Positions 18,829 to 28,139 of a stretch of DNA of 64,000 nucleotides are shown here, in pieces. Below the pieces are notes generated by a model. It was not told the DNA's origin and did no database searches. It saw only the letters and a program-made list of their open reading frames with translations. Source of the stretch: Alphaproteobacteria bacterium HT1-32 (lineage in GTDB: Bacteria; Pseudomonadota; Alphaproteobacteria; Rhodospirillales; HT1-32); contig WJPL01000003.1 of assembly GCA_009649675.1 (NCBI GenBank), positions 471,645-535,644 of the forward strand, read 5' to 3'. The translations under genes were made by a program, and so were the position numbers. How positions within the stretch are numbered: the stretch's first letter is position 1; each line of letters opens with the position of its first letter.

Positions 18829-19512
18829 ATGAGCAATATCTTCACCCGTATCATCGCCGGTGGCCCTGAACGTCACTCAAGACTGCATGATGAGAAAGGC
18901 AACCTGACGGCACCGGTTGATCTGCTGCGCGATGTGCCCGGCGCCCTGTTGCGAACGGTCGCAGAGAAGTTTGGCTATAAAGGCAGCGCGTTGCCCTGGT
19001 GGCCCGCACCGGTGATCCGGGTGGTTGCCGGCCTGATAAAACCGGACTGGCAGGTTCTGGAATTCGGCTCCGGCCGGTCAACGCTCTGGCTGGCAGAGCA
19101 TGCCGGCCACGTCACTGCGATGGAAGATCATCCGGAATGGTACAAACGTGTAACCACCGAGATTCTCAGCCGCAACATTACCAATGTCGATTACCGGTTC
19201 GCCAGGGATATGGACCGCTATTCAGTGCCGGAGGGGTTGCCCGCAGCCAGCATCGACTTTGCGATTATTGACGGCAGCGTTCGCTCCCGCTGTCTGCAGA
19301 CAGCCTTTGACCTGATCAGACCGGGTGGCCTTATCTATCTCGACGATTCAGACAAGGACATGACAATTCCCGACGGCGACACCCGAAAATGTGACGCCAT
19401 GCTGGAAGTTGCAGGATCTGAAGGTAAGGGAGAGATACGCTGCTTTACCGGGTTCGCGCCGCAGCAGGCCTTTGCGAAACAGGGCACCTTGTTTTTCGTG
19501 TCCGGCGACTGA
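18829..19512 (+). CDS. Class I SAM-dependent methyltransferase, function unknown
   Basis: The 227-residue protein has motif I VLEFGSGRST at about 76-85, an acidic ribose-binding position (MEDH) and a later FAIIDGSVRSRC block, so it is a Rossmann methyltransferase. The substrate is unknown. It begins 3 bases after the GFA-like gene and completes an apparent xthA-GFA-methyltransferase unit. Confidence 0.75.
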   Translation: MSNIFTRIIAGGPERHSRLHDEKGNLTAPVDLLRDVPGALLRTVAEKFGYKGSALPWWPAPVIRVVAGLIKPDWQVLEFGSGRSTLWLAEHAGHVTAMEDHPEWYKRVTTEILSRNITNVDYRFARDMDRYSVPEGLPAASIDFAIIDGSVRSRCLQTAFDLIRPGGLIYLDDSDKDMTIPDGDTRKCDAMLEVAGSEGKGEIRCFTGFAPQQAFAKQGTLFFVSGD

Positions 19513-19611
19513 ACGTCAGATCAATCCGAACACCGCGTCGTATAAGTCTTTCATTGTCCCCGGACGACCGATAGCTCGGCCGCCCGGAACAACGGAAACA
19601 GATAATCTGCG

Positions 19612-21348
19612 TCAGATATCTGCGTAGACGTGCTTTTCAGCCTTCGCACCGGGATGGGTCAAAGCCCCCTTCTCGGCGGAGCCAACGGTCTGGGCATATT
19701 TCCACAGGGCACCTGACTGATAGTCAGTTTCCCGCGGCTTCCATTCCTTGCGGCGTTCGGCTAGTTCTTCATCGGTCAGATCAACCTCGATCGTGCCCTC
19801 GGCTGCATCGATGGTGATCATGTCGCCATTCTTCAGCAGGCCAATCGGGCCGCCGACAGCGGCTTCCGGTCCGACATGGCCGATACAGAATCCACGTGTC
19901 GCACCCGAGAAACGACCATCAGTGATGAGAGCCACCTTGTCGCCAACGCCCTGACCATAGAGAGCCGCCGTCGTTGCCAGCATTTCGCGCATGCCGGGAC
20001 CACCCTTCGGTCCTTCATAACGAATGACAAAGACACAGCCTTCCTTGTAGGTCCGCTTGTCGACGGCTTCGAAGGCTTCTTCCTCGGAATCGAACACCAG
20101 CGCCGGGCCGGTGAATTTGAGATTGGTCATGCCCGCAACCTTAACAATCGCCCCTTCCGGAGCCAAATTGCCGCGCAGGCCAACAACACCACCGGTCTTG
20201 GTGATCGGGTTCGAGGTCGGGCGAACGATATCCTGATCCTGCGGGAAACTGATATTTTCCAGATTTTCAGCGATTGTCTTGCCATTCACGGTCAGGCAAT
20301 CCCCATGCAGGAAGCCGCCTTCCAGCAGCGCCTTGAGGATCACCTGCACACCACCGATCTCGTACAGATCCTTGGCGACATATTTTCCGCCCGGCTTCAG
20401 GTCGGCGATGTAAGGCGTCTTCTTGAAGATTTCGGCTACATCATGAAGATCGAATTCAATGCCGGCTTCCGCGGCCATCGCCGGCAGATGAAGCCCGGCA
20501 TTGGTTGAGCCACCGGAAGCAGCAACCAGTGTCGCAGCATTCTCCAGTGACTTGCGGGTAACGATATCACGCGGGCGAATTCCCTTTGCCAGCGCATGCA
20601 TGACTTCCTGTCCGGAAAGTTCGCAGAGCGCATCGCGGCTTTCATAGGGTGCCGGTGCACCGGACGATCCCGGCAGCGCGAGGCCAATGGCCTCGGATAC
20701 GCAGGCCATGGTGTTGGCTGTGAACTGGCCACCACAGGAACCGGCAGACGGGCAGGCAACGCATTCCAGTGCATGCAGATCATCGTCCGACATGTTACCG
20801 GCGGAATGCTGGCCAACCGCTTCAAACACATCCTGTACCGTCACATCCTTGCCATTGAAACGGCCCGGAAGGATTGAGCCGCCATAGATGAAGATGCTCG
20901 GCACGTTCAGGCGGATCATCGACATCATCATGCCCGGCAGTGATTTATCACAGCCGGCAATACCAACCATCGCATCATAGCAGTGGCCGCGCATGGTCAG
21001 TTCCACGGAATCAGCAATCACATCGCGGCTGACCAGCGATGATTTCATCCCCTGATGCCCCATCGCGATACCATCGGTAACGGTAATGGTGCAGAATTCC
21101 CGGGGTGTACCACCCATCGCCTTCACGCCAAGCTTCACAGCCTGCGCCTGTCTGCTCAGTGCGATATTGCAGGGGGCTGCTTCGTTCCAGCAGGTGGCAA
21201 CGCCGATAAACGGCTGCGCAATTTCTTCCGCCGTCATCCCCATCGCATAATAATAGGACCGATGCGGCGCGCGCTCCGGTCCGACCGACACGTGCCGGCT
21301 CGGCAGTTTCGATTTGTCGAACACCGGTTTCACCTTATCGTAGGGCAT
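19612..21348 (-). CDS. ilvD: Dihydroxy-acid dehydratase
   Basis: Fe-S dehydratase of branched-chain amino acid synthesis. Cluster cysteines appear in [24 protein letters not shown] and [18 protein letters not shown] start at the ATG at 21348 because AGAGGA lies 6 bases upstream; an upstream in-frame ATG at 21399 would add 17 unrelated residues. The product is 578 residues, typical of the shorter IlvD type. It stands alone, transcribed toward the methyltransferase gene. Confidence 0.95.
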   Translation of the reverse strand: MPYDKVKPVFDKSKLPSRHVSVGPERAPHRSYYYAMGMTAEEIAQPFIGVATCWNEAAPCNIALSRQAQAVKLGVKAMGGTPREFCTITVTDGIAMGHQGMKSSLVSRDVIADSVELTMRGHCYDAMVGIAGCDKSLPGMMMSMIRLNVPSIFIYGGSILPGRFNGKDVTVQDVFEAVGQHSAGNMSDDDLHALECVACPSAGSCGGQFTANTMACVSEAIGLALPGSSGAPAPYESRDALCELSGQEVMHALAKGIRPRDIVTRKSLENAATLVAASGGSTNAGLHLPAMAAEAGIEFDLHDVAEIFKKTPYIADLKPGGKYVAKDLYEIGGVQVILKALLEGGFLHGDCLTVNGKTIAENLENISFPQDQDIVRPTSNPITKTGGVVGLRGNLAPEGAIVKVAGMTNLKFTGPALVFDSEEEAFEAVDKRTYKEGCVFVIRYEGPKGGPGMREMLATTAALYGQGVGDKVALITDGRFSGATRGFCIGHVGPEAAVGGPIGLLKNGDMITIDAAEGTIEVDLTDEELAERRKEWKPRETDYQSGALWKYAQTVGSAEKGALTHPGAKAEKHVYADI

Positions 21349-21607
21349 GACGTTTCCTCTGTTGTAGCTTTGCGTTATCGCGAAAATTCGCAGGAACAAT
21401 AATCAAGCAACAGGCGCTTGGCGAGGCCGTAAGAGCCTAAATTATCGAGATTGTTCAGGTGAGTCGAAATTGCCGGGCAGTATCTGCCCACCGCAAATCA
21501 TTCCCTGTAACACATGAAAGCAAACTCAAGTAATACAGGGACTTAACTTTGGCCCGGTTCTTGAAAGCCTTCGTCTCAGATGATGTGGGGTATAACAAGC
21601 GGGAGAA

Positions 21608-21781
21608 ATGGCAATGCAGGCCGTTTCAAGAGCCATGAATGAAAACGAACCGGCCCGGCCGGACCTGATGCCGAAATCAATGGATGAAAAGGTGCTCGAA
21701 ATCCTGCGCATCCTGCGGGATCACGGGATTCAGGTAAATCCGATCGCCGTGATTGATAACGAAGGCAATGACCGGAGCTGA
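21608..21781 (+). CDS. Small hypothetical protein, 57 residues
   Basis: An ATG at 21608 preceded by GGGAGAA opens a 57-codon frame ending with TGA at 21779-21781. The product is helical and charged in the middle (MDEKVLEILRILRDHG) and ends QVNPIAVIDNEGNDRS. The frame fills the gap between divergently read ilvD and convergently read valS. I recognise no family. The good ribosome site and balanced composition support coding, but nothing else confirms it. Confidence 0.5.
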   Translation: MAMQAVSRAMNENEPARPDLMPKSMDEKVLEILRILRDHGIQVNPIAVIDNEGNDRS

Positions 21782-21827
21782 ATCCGGGCGTCGCCAGAAC
21801 TGCTGCACTTCCGTCATGCTGCAAACC

Positions 21828-21859
21828 CATGTCATCCCGGGCAGCCCCGGGATGACATG
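21828..21859. repeat. REP-like perfect inverted repeat
   Basis: A 14-base arm CATGTCATCCCGGG, a 4-base loop CAGC and the exact complement CCCGGGATGACATG. It lies between the small frame and the end of valS. The GTCATCCCGGG core is typical of dispersed palindromes in alphaproteobacterial genomes. There is no T-run, so it is not a standard terminator. Only one copy is present in this window. Confidence 0.65.
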
Positions 21860-21885
21860 AGCAGACAGATAACAATCAGGTTTTG

Positions 21886-24534
21886 TTAAAGCCCGGCAAT
21901 CCGCTCCAGAGCTTCCTGAACTTTCTCACGCTGAACAATTGCCGCATCCCGTTTGGTCTGCTGTTCCGCGACGACTTCCGCCGGTGCGCGTGATGTGAAG
22001 TTTTCATTATTCAGCTTCTTGTCGAAACGATCGATTTCGCCATCAAGGCGGGAAATCTCCTTCTCCAGACGGGACTGCTCGCCCGAGATATCGATCACTT
22101 CTGCAACAGGCAGCATATAAGTCGCCTCATCGACAACCTGCTGTACGGCACCCTGCGGGGCTTCTGTCACCGAAGAATCCACGCTTTCAAGGCGTGCCAG
22201 CCGCTGCAACGGCTCAGCCAGCTGTTCCAGACGGCGCAGGCTGGTTTCTGATGCATCCTTGACCAGAAGCGGAATCTTCGCACCCGGCTTGATGTTCATT
22301 TCAGACCGAACACCGCGAATCGCGCTGATCACCCTGATGACCCATTCAACATCATCAATAGCCGCCGCATCCACCATACTGTCCGGATATTCAGGCCACT
22401 GCTGACTCATCAGGGCTTCACGCCCCTCTCCCATCGAAGACCACAGTTCCGAGGTGATGAACGGCATGACCGGATGCAACAGAAGAAGAATCTGATCCAG
22501 GGCCCAGGCAGCCGTTGCCTGACATTCGGCTTTTTCAGGGCTGTCATCACCCTGCAGAACCGGCTTGATCAGTTCCAGATACCAGTCACAGAAATTGTGC
22601 CAGGCAAAATGATACACCGTGTCGGCAATATCGTTGAAGCGATAGGCGGCGACAGCACGATTCACCTGTGCCGTTGTCCGAACGACCTCGCTGATGATCC
22701 AGCGATTAACTGTTTGCGTCACCTCTGCCGGTCTGAATCCTTCGACATTCCGGCACTCGTTCATCTGGCAGAATCTGGCCGCGTTCCAGAGCTTCGTGGA
22801 AAAATTACGATATCCTTCGACGCGTTTCTCGGACAGTTTCACATCCCGCCCCTGCACTTCCATGGTGCAGAGCGTGAAACGAAGGGCATCCGCGCCATAT
22901 TTATCGATCAGGCTCAGCGGATCGATGACATTGCCTTTCGACTTCGACATCTTCTGGCCGTTCTCGTCACGGACCAGTCCATGCAGATAGACCGTATGGA
23001 ACGGCTCTGTCCCCATAAACTCGATACCCATCATCATCATCCGGGCAACCCAGAAGAACAGGATGTCGAATCCGGTCACCAGCACGTCCGTCGGATAGAA
23101 ACGGTCCAGTTCCGGCGTCTGTTCCGGCCAGCCCAGTGTGCTGAATGGCCAGAGCGCCGACGAGAACCAGGTATCGAGAACATCGGTGTCCTGCGACAGT
23201 TCGACATCCCGTCCGAAATGCGCCGCAGCCGCTTCCAGGGCCGCTTCTTCGGTTTCCTCGACGAAAATCGTGCCGTCTTCTGCATACCAGGCGGGAATCC
23301 GATGTCCCCACCAGATCTGACGCGAGATACACCAGGGCTGAATGTTGCGCATCCAGTCGTAATAGGTTGCTTCCCACTGCTTCGGGACAATCTTCGTGCG
23401 GCCCTGCTCAACAGCTTCAATCGCCGGCCTGGCCAGCACTTCGGCATTCACGAACCACTGATCTGTCAGCCAGGGCTCTACCGGCACACCGGAGCGATCA
23501 CCATGGGGCACTGTATGCGGATGCTCGTCGATCTTTTCCAGCAGCCCAAGAGCGTCCATCTCAGCGATGATCTTGTCGCGGGCCACAAACCGATCCAGAC
23601 CACGATAACCTTCCGGTGCGTCTTCATTCACATGCGCATCCGCATCGAAGATATTGATCATCTCCAGCTTGTGCCGCTTGCCGACCTCAAAATCGTTAAA
23701 GTCATGAGCCGGTGTCATTTTCACCGCGCCGGAGCCTTGTTCCGGGTCTGCATAATCATCTCCGACAATCAGCAGACGCTGGCCGGTAATCGGCTGAATG
23801 CAGTATTTGCCGATAAGCGACTGATAGCGTTCATCTTCCGGATGAACGGCAACGCCAGTATCCCCCAGCATGGTTTCCGGCCGCGTCGTGGCAACCGTGA
23901 TGAATTCACCTTCGCGACCTTCAATCGGATAGCGGAAATGCCAGAGCTTTCCGGCGACTTCACGCTGCTCGACTTCCAGATCGGAAATTGCCGTATGCAG
24001 TTTCGGATCCCAGTTCACCAGTCGCTTATCGCGATAGATCAGCCCCTTTTTATGGAGGGTAACGAAGACCTTCTTCACGGCATCGGACAGGCCGTCATCC
24101 ATAGTGAAACGCTCACGCGACCAGTCACAGGACGCACCGAGCCGTCGTAACTGCTGGGTAATGGTTCCGCCGGATTCGGCCTTCCAGTCCCAGACCTTGC
24201 TGATGAAAGCATCGCGGCCAAGGTCATGGCGGGTCACTCCCTGCTCACCCAGCTGACGCTCAACCACCATCTGCGTTGCAATTCCCGCATGGTCAGTTCC
24301 GGGCTGCCACAGCGTGTTGCGCCCCTGCATGCGATGCACACGGATCAGAACATCCTGCAAGGTGTTGTTCAGGGCATGGCCCATATGCAGGCTGCCGGTG
24401 ACGTTCGGCGGCGGAATGACGATGGTATAGGGATCCGCATTCGCATTTGTCGTGGCCTTGAACAGGCCGTTGCTTTCCCAATCGGAATAATGCGCGCGCT
24501 CGACCTCGTCGGGTCGAAAGGTCTTGTCCAGCAT
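21886..24534 (-). CDS. valS: Valyl-tRNA synthetase
   Basis: Class I synthetase with editing domain. The HIGH motif region is [14 protein letters not shown], the KMSKS motif is [10 protein letters not shown], and the C-terminus has the coiled-coil arm ([20 protein letters not shown]). I start at ATG 24534, with AAGGA 10 bases before it, giving 882 residues and the usual MLDKTFRP N-terminus; an in-frame ATG at 24591 is less likely. It follows popZ in the conserved tolC-popZ-valS order. Confidence 0.96.
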   Translation of the reverse strand: MLDKTFRPDEVERAHYSDWESNGLFKATTNANADPYTIVIPPPNVTGSLHMGHALNNTLQDVLIRVHRMQGRNTLWQPGTDHAGIATQMVVERQLGEQGVTRHDLGRDAFISKVWDWKAESGGTITQQLRRLGASCDWSRERFTMDDGLSDAVKKVFVTLHKKGLIYRDKRLVNWDPKLHTAISDLEVEQREVAGKLWHFRYPIEGREGEFITVATTRPETMLGDTGVAVHPEDERYQSLIGKYCIQPITGQRLLIVGDDYADPEQGSGAVKMTPAHDFNDFEVGKRHKLEMINIFDADAHVNEDAPEGYRGLDRFVARDKIIAEMDALGLLEKIDEHPHTVPHGDRSGVPVEPWLTDQWFVNAEVLARPAIEAVEQGRTKIVPKQWEATYYDWMRNIQPWCISRQIWWGHRIPAWYAEDGTIFVEETEEAALEAAAAHFGRDVELSQDTDVLDTWFSSALWPFSTLGWPEQTPELDRFYPTDVLVTGFDILFFWVARMMMMGIEFMGTEPFHTVYLHGLVRDENGQKMSKSKGNVIDPLSLIDKYGADALRFTLCTMEVQGRDVKLSEKRVEGYRNFSTKLWNAARFCQMNECRNVEGFRPAEVTQTVNRWIISEVVRTTAQVNRAVAAYRFNDIADTVYHFAWHNFCDWYLELIKPVLQGDDSPEKAECQATAAWALDQILLLLHPVMPFITSELWSSMGEGREALMSQQWPEYPDSMVDAAAIDDVEWVIRVISAIRGVRSEMNIKPGAKIPLLVKDASETSLRRLEQLAEPLQRLARLESVDSSVTEAPQGAVQQVVDEATYMLPVAEVIDISGEQSRLEKEISRLDGEIDRFDKKLNNENFTSRAPAEVVAEQQTKRDAAIVQREKVQEALERIAGL

Positions 24535-24633
24535 TGCCGGGCGTCCTTGCAATAAAAAACGGAATTGAAGCGCTAGTTCATAACGCCTCAATTCCGTGTT
24601 CGCAAAGCCCTTTGGGCTGAAAAGTAATGTGGC

Positions 24634-25278
24634 CTAGCGACGCTCTGCCCGGTTCACCATCTTCTCGATCTCGGCTTTGACCAGTCGCTCAATCAGATAA
24701 GGCAGATTGTGGTCGAGCCATTCCTTGAGATAAGGCCGCAGAGAATCACGAACGATCTCTTCGAGCGTGATACCCGCCCGGCCGACACCGACACCCCGGT
24801 CACGGGCCAGTGCATTGCTGAGTTCCGACAAGGCCGCAGTCGATGCAGCAGCGGTCGAGACCCCGATCAGGTCGCTGGTATCCATCTGCGGTTCCGGCTC
24901 GACCTGCATGTCTGGCCCAAGCTCCAGAACGTCTTCTTCGGGCTCGGGTTCCGGCTCAAGCAGAAGTTCTTCGAGATCATCCTCAGGCTCAATATCCTGA
25001 TCCGCCAGTTCAAGAAGATCTTCTTCTTCAACTTCGGGAATCGGCAGCACTTCCTCTTCCGGTTCCTCAACCGGCGGCGGAGGCGGCGGAGGCGGCGGCG
25101 GCGGAGGCGGCGGTGGAGGCGGAGGTGGTGGAGGGGGCGGCGGAGGTGGCGGTGGTGGCGGCGGTGGCGCTGCCTCCGCTGCATTCTGCTCTTCCTGCTC
25201 GTCTTCGGACAAAATTCTCCGAATAGACGCGAGGATATCCTCCATCGAGGGTTCTTGTTGTGCGTTATCGTCGCTCAT
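24634..25278 (-). CDS. popZ: Polar organising protein PopZ (DUF2497) with a 32-proline tract
   Basis: PopZ forms a matrix at the cell poles that anchors the chromosome-partition complex and cell-cycle kinases in alphaproteobacteria. The N-terminal helix PSMEDILASIRRILSEDE (10-27) and the C-terminal oligomerisation region (about 160-214, EEIVRDSLRPYLKEWLDHNL) are diagnostic. Between them lies an uninterrupted run of 32 prolines at residues 38-69, then an acidic stretch rich in E and D. All four proline codons are mixed in the tract. The disordered Pro/Asp/Glu linker is known in PopZ; a pure proline run of this length is unusual. Confidence 0.9.
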   Translation of the reverse strand: MSDDNAQQEPSMEDILASIRRILSEDEQEEQNAAEAAPPPPPPPPPPPPPPPPPPPPPPPPPPPPPPPPVEEPEEEVLPIPEVEEEDLLELADQDIEPEDDLEELLLEPEPEPEEDVLELGPDMQVEPEPQMDTSDLIGVSTAAASTAALSELSNALARDRGVGVGRAGITLEEIVRDSLRPYLKEWLDHNLPYLIERLVKAEIEKMVNRAERR

Positions 25279-25400
25279 CGCGCCGTCTTCCCTAGTCCTT
25301 GAAGCACTATACAGAAGGATAGTGCTGATTTATCGGTAAGACAAAATAGAATACAATCAGATTAAGGAAGAATTACCGCAACAGACAGATATCAGGGATA

Positions 25401-26762
25401 TCAATCTTCCTTGATGTCACCGCCAAACCATTTACCACGTACCCGGCGATAATTAGCCATCGGGTCATAAATTTCGACCGGAAGGGCGAGTTCCACCGCC
25501 GTCAGAGTACCCATGGCAGCCCGCACCTGAAGGGCAGCAGCCTTCTCATCCCGGACAGCCCGCACCAGATTCACCTGTGAATCGAGCAGTTCCTGCTCCT
25601 GATCCAGCACATCCAGAATGGTTCGTGCACCGACAGCATTTTCACGGCGGACACCATCAAGGGCGATGGTGTTGGATTCAATCTGGCTGTTGAATGCCTG
25701 AATACGGGCACGGGCAGTAACCAGATCTTCCCAGGCACGTTTGACATCTTCAGCCACATTACGCTTGGCTTCATCAAGTTCCTGACGTCGCTGCCCGGCA
25801 ACCTGTTTGGCCTCACGAAGGCGGGAATAGACATCCCCTGCCTGATACAACGGCACAGACACATCGGCCCGGACTTCGAGCTCTGTTACTTTGCTGTTGT
25901 TATTCGCGGTATCAATGTCCCGCCCCCACTGGCCAACCAGCGACACTTCCGGAAGCAACTCGCCCCGGACCAGTCCGATATTCTCCCGGGCGGCACGTTC
26001 AGAGAAATCTGCTGACGCAACCGAAGGATTGGTGCCAAGCGCAATCGCAAGGGCTTCGTCTTCCGTCGCAGGAATACCGCCGATCTCCGGCACCTGTTCC
26101 AGCGTCCCCGGCAAATCGCCAACGGCATTCCGGTAAGCGGCGCGGGATTGTTCAAGATTGCCTTCCGCCTGAATACGGTCCGCCGCGGACTGCGCCAGAC
26201 GCGCTTCTGACTGCGACACATCGGTCCGGGTGATTTCACCAACCGAGAACCGGTCCTGCGCGGCCTGCAACTGACGACGCAGCACCAGTTCGTTGTTCCG
26301 GTTCAGGTCAAGCGTCGCAATATCCCGCAGGACATCAAGATAAGCCGTCGCCGCAGCGAGCAGCACATCCTGCTCAGCGTCCGTCAGGTCAGCGCGGGAA
26401 GCCAGAACGTTATTTTCGGCCTGCTCCGTTTCACGGACGGTGCGCCAGCCACGAAAAATCGGCTGCTCAATGGTAAAATCCACAGAACGCTCGGTCCGGT
26501 TCTGATCATTCGGATTGAAAGAGTTGCTTGTCGCAAACACCCGGCCAACTGAACCATTCAGTTCAACGGTCGGACGCCAGTTCGACAAGGCCTGCGGTAC
26601 ATCTTCATCAGTCCCGCGAACGGCGGCGCGCTGCGCCTGCAATGTCGGATTGGTCATGTAGGCTTTTGCAAGCGCCTCATCAAAGCTCTCGGCAAGTACG
26701 GATCCGGATGCGGTCAATGAGAACACAACGGCACTGGCGGCGGCTAAAAGCTTCTGCTTCAT
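25401..26762 (-). CDS. tolC: TolC family outer membrane efflux protein
   Basis: Trimeric outer-membrane channel for type I secretion and multidrug efflux. The 453-residue product has a signal peptide cleaved at about residue 24 (VLAES), two OEP repeats, and the characteristic TNPTLQAQRAAV and ENAVGARTILDVLDQEQELLDSQVNLVRA motifs. It lies between a pcm-like gene and popZ, a standard alphaproteobacterial order. Confidence 0.93.
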   Translation of the reverse strand: MKQKLLAAASAVVFSLTASGSVLAESFDEALAKAYMTNPTLQAQRAAVRGTDEDVPQALSNWRPTVELNGSVGRVFATSNSFNPNDQNRTERSVDFTIEQPIFRGWRTVRETEQAENNVLASRADLTDAEQDVLLAAATAYLDVLRDIATLDLNRNNELVLRRQLQAAQDRFSVGEITRTDVSQSEARLAQSAADRIQAEGNLEQSRAAYRNAVGDLPGTLEQVPEIGGIPATEDEALAIALGTNPSVASADFSERAARENIGLVRGELLPEVSLVGQWGRDIDTANNNSKVTELEVRADVSVPLYQAGDVYSRLREAKQVAGQRRQELDEAKRNVAEDVKRAWEDLVTARARIQAFNSQIESNTIALDGVRRENAVGARTILDVLDQEQELLDSQVNLVRAVRDEKAAALQVRAAMGTLTAVELALPVEIYDPMANYRRVRGKWFGGDIKED

Positions 26763-26813
26763 GAGAATTAAGACCCTGATTTCCCGATACAGCCCGGCAG
26801 GCAGGCAAACAAT

Positions 26814-26919
26814 ATGGTTAACGTTTTAAATTTGTACCCCAGCTTACTCAGCGAGGCAACGAATTTTATTCGCTAGTCTTGCCATTACTGTAAGAACAGA
26901 AAATTAAGAATTTGCTAAC
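26814..26919. promoter_or_regulatory. CtrA-like sites between tolC and the pcm-like gene
   Basis: TTAACCAT on the minus strand at 26814-26821 equals the CtrA half-site, and TTAA-N7-CTAAC on the plus strand at 26904-26919 differs by one base from the full TTAA-N7-TTAA site. Both lie in the 194-base gap before tolC. Binding is inference. Confidence 0.35.
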
Positions 26920-26956
26920 CTTTAAAGACAACTTCAAAAACACAGTTGTCGGGGCG

Positions 26957-27607
26957 TCAGAATACAAACTCCGGCGTCTTTGCAAATTCCTTCAGCAACG
27001 GCACACCGGCATCAAACAGAGTCCGCGCGGTTATGCTGCCTGCATGCTTCTCCCAGATCCGCGCAGCGCCACCGTTCACGCCCTTCATAACGGCAACCAT
27101 CCGACCACCCTCGCCCAGCTGGGAGAGCAGGCCGGCGGGCTCAACCTCGACCGACCCGTTGATGAAAATCACATCATAGGGTGCCTGTTTGGCATATCCG
27201 TCCGCCAGCGCCCCTTCAACAATGACAGCGTTGTCTGCATTCATATCGATCATCGTCTTGGACGCAGCAGCTGCAAAATCCGAATTGCTTTCCAGTCCGA
27301 CAACGGCGGCAGCGAACCGTCCGATGACAACTGACGAATAACCACTGGCACAGGCGACATCCAGGACCGCGTCAGTCGGCCTTATCTCGGCGGCCTGCAG
27401 CAGCCGGGCAAAAACCATCGGCTCCAGCATGTAACGCCCCTCGCCCAGATCAATATCTTCATCAATGTAGGCAATACCCTGACGGGCTTTGGGCAGGAAC
27501 AACTCACGCGGCACAGAGGCCATTGCATCAATGACGGCGATATCAGTGACCCGGTTCGGGCGAACCTGACTGTCAATCATATTGCGGCGTGCGCGTTCGA
27601 AATCCAT
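26957..27607 (-). CDS. Protein-L-isoaspartate O-methyltransferase family protein
   Basis: A 216-residue relative of PCMT. Motif I reads VLDVACASGYSSVVIG and the N-terminus (ARRNMIDSQVRPNRVTD) matches the alphaproteobacterial subgroup found upstream of tolC. It is divergent from the pcm next to surE, so the substrate may differ. The start ATG lies downstream of an unremarkable gap. Isoaspartyl repair activity is not certain. Confidence 0.82.
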   Translation of the reverse strand: MDFERARRNMIDSQVRPNRVTDIAVIDAMASVPRELFLPKARQGIAYIDEDIDLGEGRYMLEPMVFARLLQAAEIRPTDAVLDVACASGYSSVVIGRFAAAVVGLESNSDFAAAASKTMIDMNADNAVIVEGALADGYAKQAPYDVIFINGSVEVEPAGLLSQLGEGGRMVAVMKGVNGGAARIWEKHAGSITARTLFDAGVPLLKEFAKTPEFVF

Positions 27608-27732
27608 GGGAAAACTCCGTATTCTTCACACGGTCGCACCGCTGCGACCGCTTGCCCGCTTTGTATAAGGCCAGGCGCGCCCCTGTACAACGCCGTCATG
27701 CGGATAATCACAGGCAAATCACGTGGCATTGC

Positions 27733-27762
27733 TTGACCCCCCTCCCCCTGACGGTCTATATG
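27733..27762 (+). promoter_or_regulatory. Promoter of tRNA-Cys
   Basis: TTGACC (27733-27738), an 18-base spacer and TATATG (27757-27762) place the transcription start about 13 bases before the tRNA. The matches and position are what is expected for a tRNA promoter. Confidence 0.55.
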
Positions 27763-27781
27763 CTGCGCCTCTAAACCGGAT

Positions 27782-27855
27782 GGCCCGGTAGCAGAGTGGT
27801 TATGCAGAGGACTGCAAATCCTTGTACGTCGGTTCGATTCCGGCCCGGGCCTCCA
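27782..27855 (+). tRNA. tRNA-Cys (GCA)
   Basis: A full cloverleaf of 74 bases: acceptor GGCCCGG paired with CCGGGCC, anticodon loop CTGCAAA giving GCA, T-loop GGTTCGATTCC, encoded 3' TCCA. A terminator-like hairpin follows at 27878. Confidence 0.96.
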
Positions 27856-27877
27856 ATTTAGACGGGGATAAAATTCC

Positions 27878-27904
27878 CTCTGGAAACTGCCAGAGTGTTT
27901 TGTT
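27878..27904 (+). terminator. Terminator after tRNA-Cys
   Basis: Stem CTCTGG / CCAGAG with a 6-base loop, followed by TGTTTTGTT. Short but well placed. Confidence 0.5.
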
Positions 27905-27940
27905 ATATACCCGCTCCCGCAAGTAAGCGGGGCAGCGTGA

Positions 27941-28016
27941 TCCTCGGTAGCTCAGTTGGTAGAGCAGGCGGCTGTTAACCGCCCGGTCGCTGGTTCGAGT
28001 CCGGCCCGGGGAGCCA
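27941..28016 (+). tRNA. tRNA-Asn (GTT)
   Basis: 76-base cloverleaf: acceptor TCCTCGG paired with CCGGGGA, D-arm GCTCAGTTGGTAGAGC, anticodon loop CTGTTAA giving GTT, T-loop GGTTCGAGTCC, encoded 3' GCCA. Confidence 0.97.
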
Positions 28017-28023
28017 GATCAAG

Positions 28024-28063
28024 AAGGGCCGTTGGAGATTTTCTCTGGCGGCCCTTTGTTTTT
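28024..28063 (+). terminator. Terminator after tRNA-Asn
   Basis: Stem AAGGGCCG / CGGCCCTT with an inner GAGA/TCTC extension, then TGTTTTT. A clear Rho-independent terminator 8 bases after the tRNA. Confidence 0.75.
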
Positions 28064-28102
28064 CAGCCCTGAAAGCTCCCGTACCAGCCCTTTCCGTCAC
28101 GA

Positions 28103-28131
28103 TTCAACTATGTTCCGGCTGTTAATATAAT
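28103..28131 (+). promoter_or_regulatory. Candidate promoter of the FkbM methyltransferase gene
   Basis: A perfect TATAAT (28126-28131) stands 17 bases after TTCAAC. The -10 ends only 8 bases before the GTG start at 28140, so the transcript would be leaderless unless translation starts later. Confidence 0.35.
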
Positions 28132-28139
28132 ATTACACG

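Noticed and set aside
22474-24150. 558-codon open frame on the plus strand, antisense to valS
   Set aside because: It lies wholly within valS, whose motifs and length are secure; the product has no recognisable domain and reads as a shadow of valS codons.
25072-25167. GGC/GGA-type repeat that could look like a microsatellite or CRISPR
   Set aside because: There are no regular spacers; the repeat is the codon run for prolines in PopZ.
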